Shown here: piece after piece, positions 5,805 through 7,532 of the stretch
How the letters are laid out: every line of letters begins with the position of its first letter
Numbering within the stretch: position 1 is the first letter of the stretch
Assembly (NCBI GenBank): GCA_035504075.1
Contig: DATJSO010000223.1
Span: 1-7,532 of the forward strand
Length of the DNA stretch: 7,532 bases
Direction: 5' to 3'
DNA from: DATARH01 sp035504075
GTDB lineage: Bacteria > Pseudomonadota > Alphaproteobacteria > ATCC43930 > CGMCC-115725
Notes under the pieces: generated by a model
Told to the model about the DNA's origin: nothing
Database searches by the model: none
What the model saw: the letters and a program-made list of their open reading frames with translations, nothing else
Program-made: the position numbers and the translations under genes

Positions 5805-5833
5805 CGGCGCCGCGCGCCCACTCAGGAACCGTG

Positions 5834-7532
5834 ATGTCGCGTTACAGTTTTCGGGCGAGCGAAGAAAAATGGCAGCGCGAATGGCGGGAGCGCGGCTGCT
5901 TTGTCGCGCATGAGGACCCGGCCCAGCCGAAATACTACGTCCTCGAGATGTTTCCCTATCCGTCCGGCAAACTGCATGTCGGGCATGTGCGCAACTATAC
6001 GATCGGCGATCTGATCGCGCGGTATCGCCGCGCCCAGGGCTTTAACGTGCTGCACCCGATGGGTTGGGACGCGTTCGGGCTGCCGGCCGAAAATGCCGCG
6101 ATCGATGCCGGCGTGCATCCGGCGACATGGACCGAGGCCAACATCGCGACAATGCGCGGCCAGTTGCAGCGCATGGGCTTCGGCTACGACTGGGGCCGCG
6201 AACTCGCCGCTTGTGATCCCGAATACTACCGGCACGAGCAGAAGATGTTTCTCGATTTCCTCGCTGCCGGCCTCGCCTACCGCAAGGAATCGTGGGTCAA
6301 CTGGGACCCCGTCGAGAATACCGTTCTGGCCAACGAACAGGTCATCGACGGGCATGGCTGGCGCTCCGGCGCGCCGGTCGAGAAACGGCTGCTGGCGCAG
6401 TGGTTTTTCCGCATCACCGAATTTGCCGACGAATTGCTGGAGGCGCTGCAAACACTGGAGCGCTGGCCCGAACGCGTGCGGCTGATGCAGGAGAAATGGA
6501 TCGGTCGCTCGGAAGGGGCGCGCGTGCTGTTCCCGATCGCCGGCCCGGTCCCGCATCTTTCACCGCCACTGGAAGCAGGCGGGGCGGCGGCGCTCGAAGT
6601 CTTCACGACGCGCCCGGACACGCTTTACGGCGCCTCGTTCCTGGCGCTGTCGCCGCACCACCCATTGTCGCAGCGGCTGGCGACGAGCGATGCCGCGTTG
6701 GCCGGGTTCATCGCCGAATGCGACCGGCTCGGCACCAGCGAGGCGGTCATCGAGGCGGCGGAAAAACATGGCTACCGCACCTCGCTTGAGGTCGTACACC
6801 CGCTCGACCCGGCGCGCCGCGTGCCGGTATACGTCGCCAATTTCGTATTGATGGAATACGGCACTGGCGCCATTTTCGGCTGCCCGGCGCACGACCAACG
6901 CGACCTCGAATTTGCCCGCAAATATGACCTGCCCGTCATCCCGGTCGTGCTGCCGCCGGGCGAGGACCCGGCGCATTTCCAGATCGGCGACAGCGCCTAC
7001 ATCGATGACGGCACATTGTTCAATTCGGATTTCCTGAACGGGCTGCCGGTGCCGGCGGCAAAGCGCGCGGTCGGCGAGCGGCTTGAACAATCGGGTCGCG
7101 GCGAGCGCACAACCGCTTATCGGCTGCGCGATTGGGGCGTATCGCGCCAGCGCTACTGGGGCTGCCCGATCCCGCTCATTCACTGCCCGCAATGCGGCAT
7201 CGTGCCGGTGCCGGACGAGGAACTGCCGGTGCGGCTGCCACAGGACGTGACGTTCGACGTTCCGGGCAATCCGCTCGCCCGCCATCCGACCTGGAAGCAT
7301 GTCGGTTGTCCGCGCTGCCATGCTCCTGCGACGCGCGAGACGGACACACTCGATACGTTCGTCGATTCCTCGTGGTATTTTCTGCGTTTCTGCTCGGCGC
7401 ACGCGCCCACGGCGTTCGACCGCGCCGCCGCCGAATACTGGATGCCGGTCGATCAATATATCGGCGGCATCGAGCACGCCGTATTGCATCTTCTCTATTC
7501 GCGCTTTTTCACGCGGGCGCTGAAGCGTTGCG
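5834..7532 (+). CDS. leuS: leucyl-tRNA synthetase (LeuRS), N-terminal two-thirds, truncated by window end
   Basis: The frame from ATG 5834 stays open to the window edge (566 codons, translated by hand). It encodes the class I enzyme that charges tRNA-Leu with leucine. The HIGH signature is HVGH at 48-51 inside FPYPSGKLHVGHVRNYT. The CP1 editing domain shows TTRPDT (258-263) and MEYGTGAIFGCPAHDQRD (340-357), including the aspartate (D354) expected to bind the amino group of misacylated substrate. A zinc module with two CXXC pairs is present (C451/C454 and C492/C495), followed by ETDTLDTFVDSSWYFLRF (502-519). The KMSKS loop, anticodon-binding domain and C-terminal domain, roughly the last 300 residues, lie beyond the window. 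AGGA at 5824-5827 is 6 nt upstream of the ATG; the in-frame GTG at 5831 is an unlikely alternative. The 29-nt gap to the lipoprotein gene suggests co-transcription. Confidence 0.98.
   Translation, partial: MSRYSFRASEEKWQREWRERGCFVAHEDPAQPKYYVLEMFPYPSGKLHVGHVRNYTIGDLIARYRRAQGFNVLHPMGWDAFGLPAENAAIDAGVHPATWTEANIATMRGQLQRMGFGYDWGRELAACDPEYYRHEQKMFLDFLAAGLAYRKESWVNWDPVENTVLANEQVIDGHGWRSGAPVEKRLLAQWFFRITEFADELLEALQTLERWPERVRLMQEKWIGRSEGARVLFPIAGPVPHLSPPLEAGGAAALEVFTTRPDTLYGASFLALSPHHPLSQRLATSDAALAGFIAECDRLGTSEAVIEAAEKHGYRTSLEVVHPLDPARRVPVYVANFVLMEYGTGAIFGCPAHDQRDLEFARKYDLPVIPVVLPPGEDPAHFQIGDSAYIDDGTLFNSDFLNGLPVPAAKRAVGERLEQSGRGERTTAYRLRDWGVSRQRYWGCPIPLIHCPQCGIVPVPDEELPVRLPQDVTFDVPGNPLARHPTWKHVGCPRCHAPATRETDTLDTFVDSSWYFLRFCSAHAPTAFDRAAAEYWMPVDQYIGGIEHAVLHLLYSRFFTRALKRC

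Overview
The window is high-GC, densely packed bacterial chromosome. The layout yggS / DUF3576 lipoprotein / leuS, the LeuRS and lipoprotein sequence types, and the GC-ending codons point to an alphaproteobacterium, most likely Hyphomicrobiales (Rhizobiales). This is inferred from gene content and not from a marker search. I see no mobile element, CRISPR array, tRNA or rRNA.

Left part (1-1546): the 3' end of an LLM-class (luciferase-like, probably F420-dependent) oxidoreductase runs rightward. It converges on a leftward fumarylacetoacetate hydrolase (FAH) family gene. An 11-bp GC-rich hairpin sits between them. The FAH gene has a recognisable sigma70-type promoter (TTGGCG-N16-TATAAG), and an 11-bp perfect inverted repeat overlaps its -35 box.

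Middle part (1685-2955): this is the least explained region. Two uncharacterised coiled-coil genes are transcribed divergently from an AT-rich intergenic island (about 41% GC by hand count over 2061-2220, only 27% over 2061-2120). The leftward small protein and the C-terminal third of the rightward protein share a 55-residue module without gaps (23 identities by hand count, core RHAEE). In the rightward gene the module begins exactly at an in-frame GTG preceded by a strong Shine-Dalgarno sequence (GGAAGGAG). The gene may therefore give both a long and a short product, and the short one would match the leftward protein in architecture.

Right part (2971-7532): a leftward pair, yggS (PLP homeostasis) then a dihydropyrimidinase/hydantoinase-family amidohydrolase, is separated by 26 nt and is possibly one transcript. 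Divergent from yggS is a DUF3576 lipoprotein gene followed 29 nt later by leuS, which is open to the right edge (566 codons seen, KMSKS region and anticodon-binding domain not reached).

Functionally, the right end is housekeeping (leucyl-tRNA synthetase, envelope lipoprotein, PLP homeostasis). The LLM, FAH and hydantoinase genes are catabolic or accessory enzymes of unknown substrate. The only candidate for something undescribed is the divergent coiled-coil pair.
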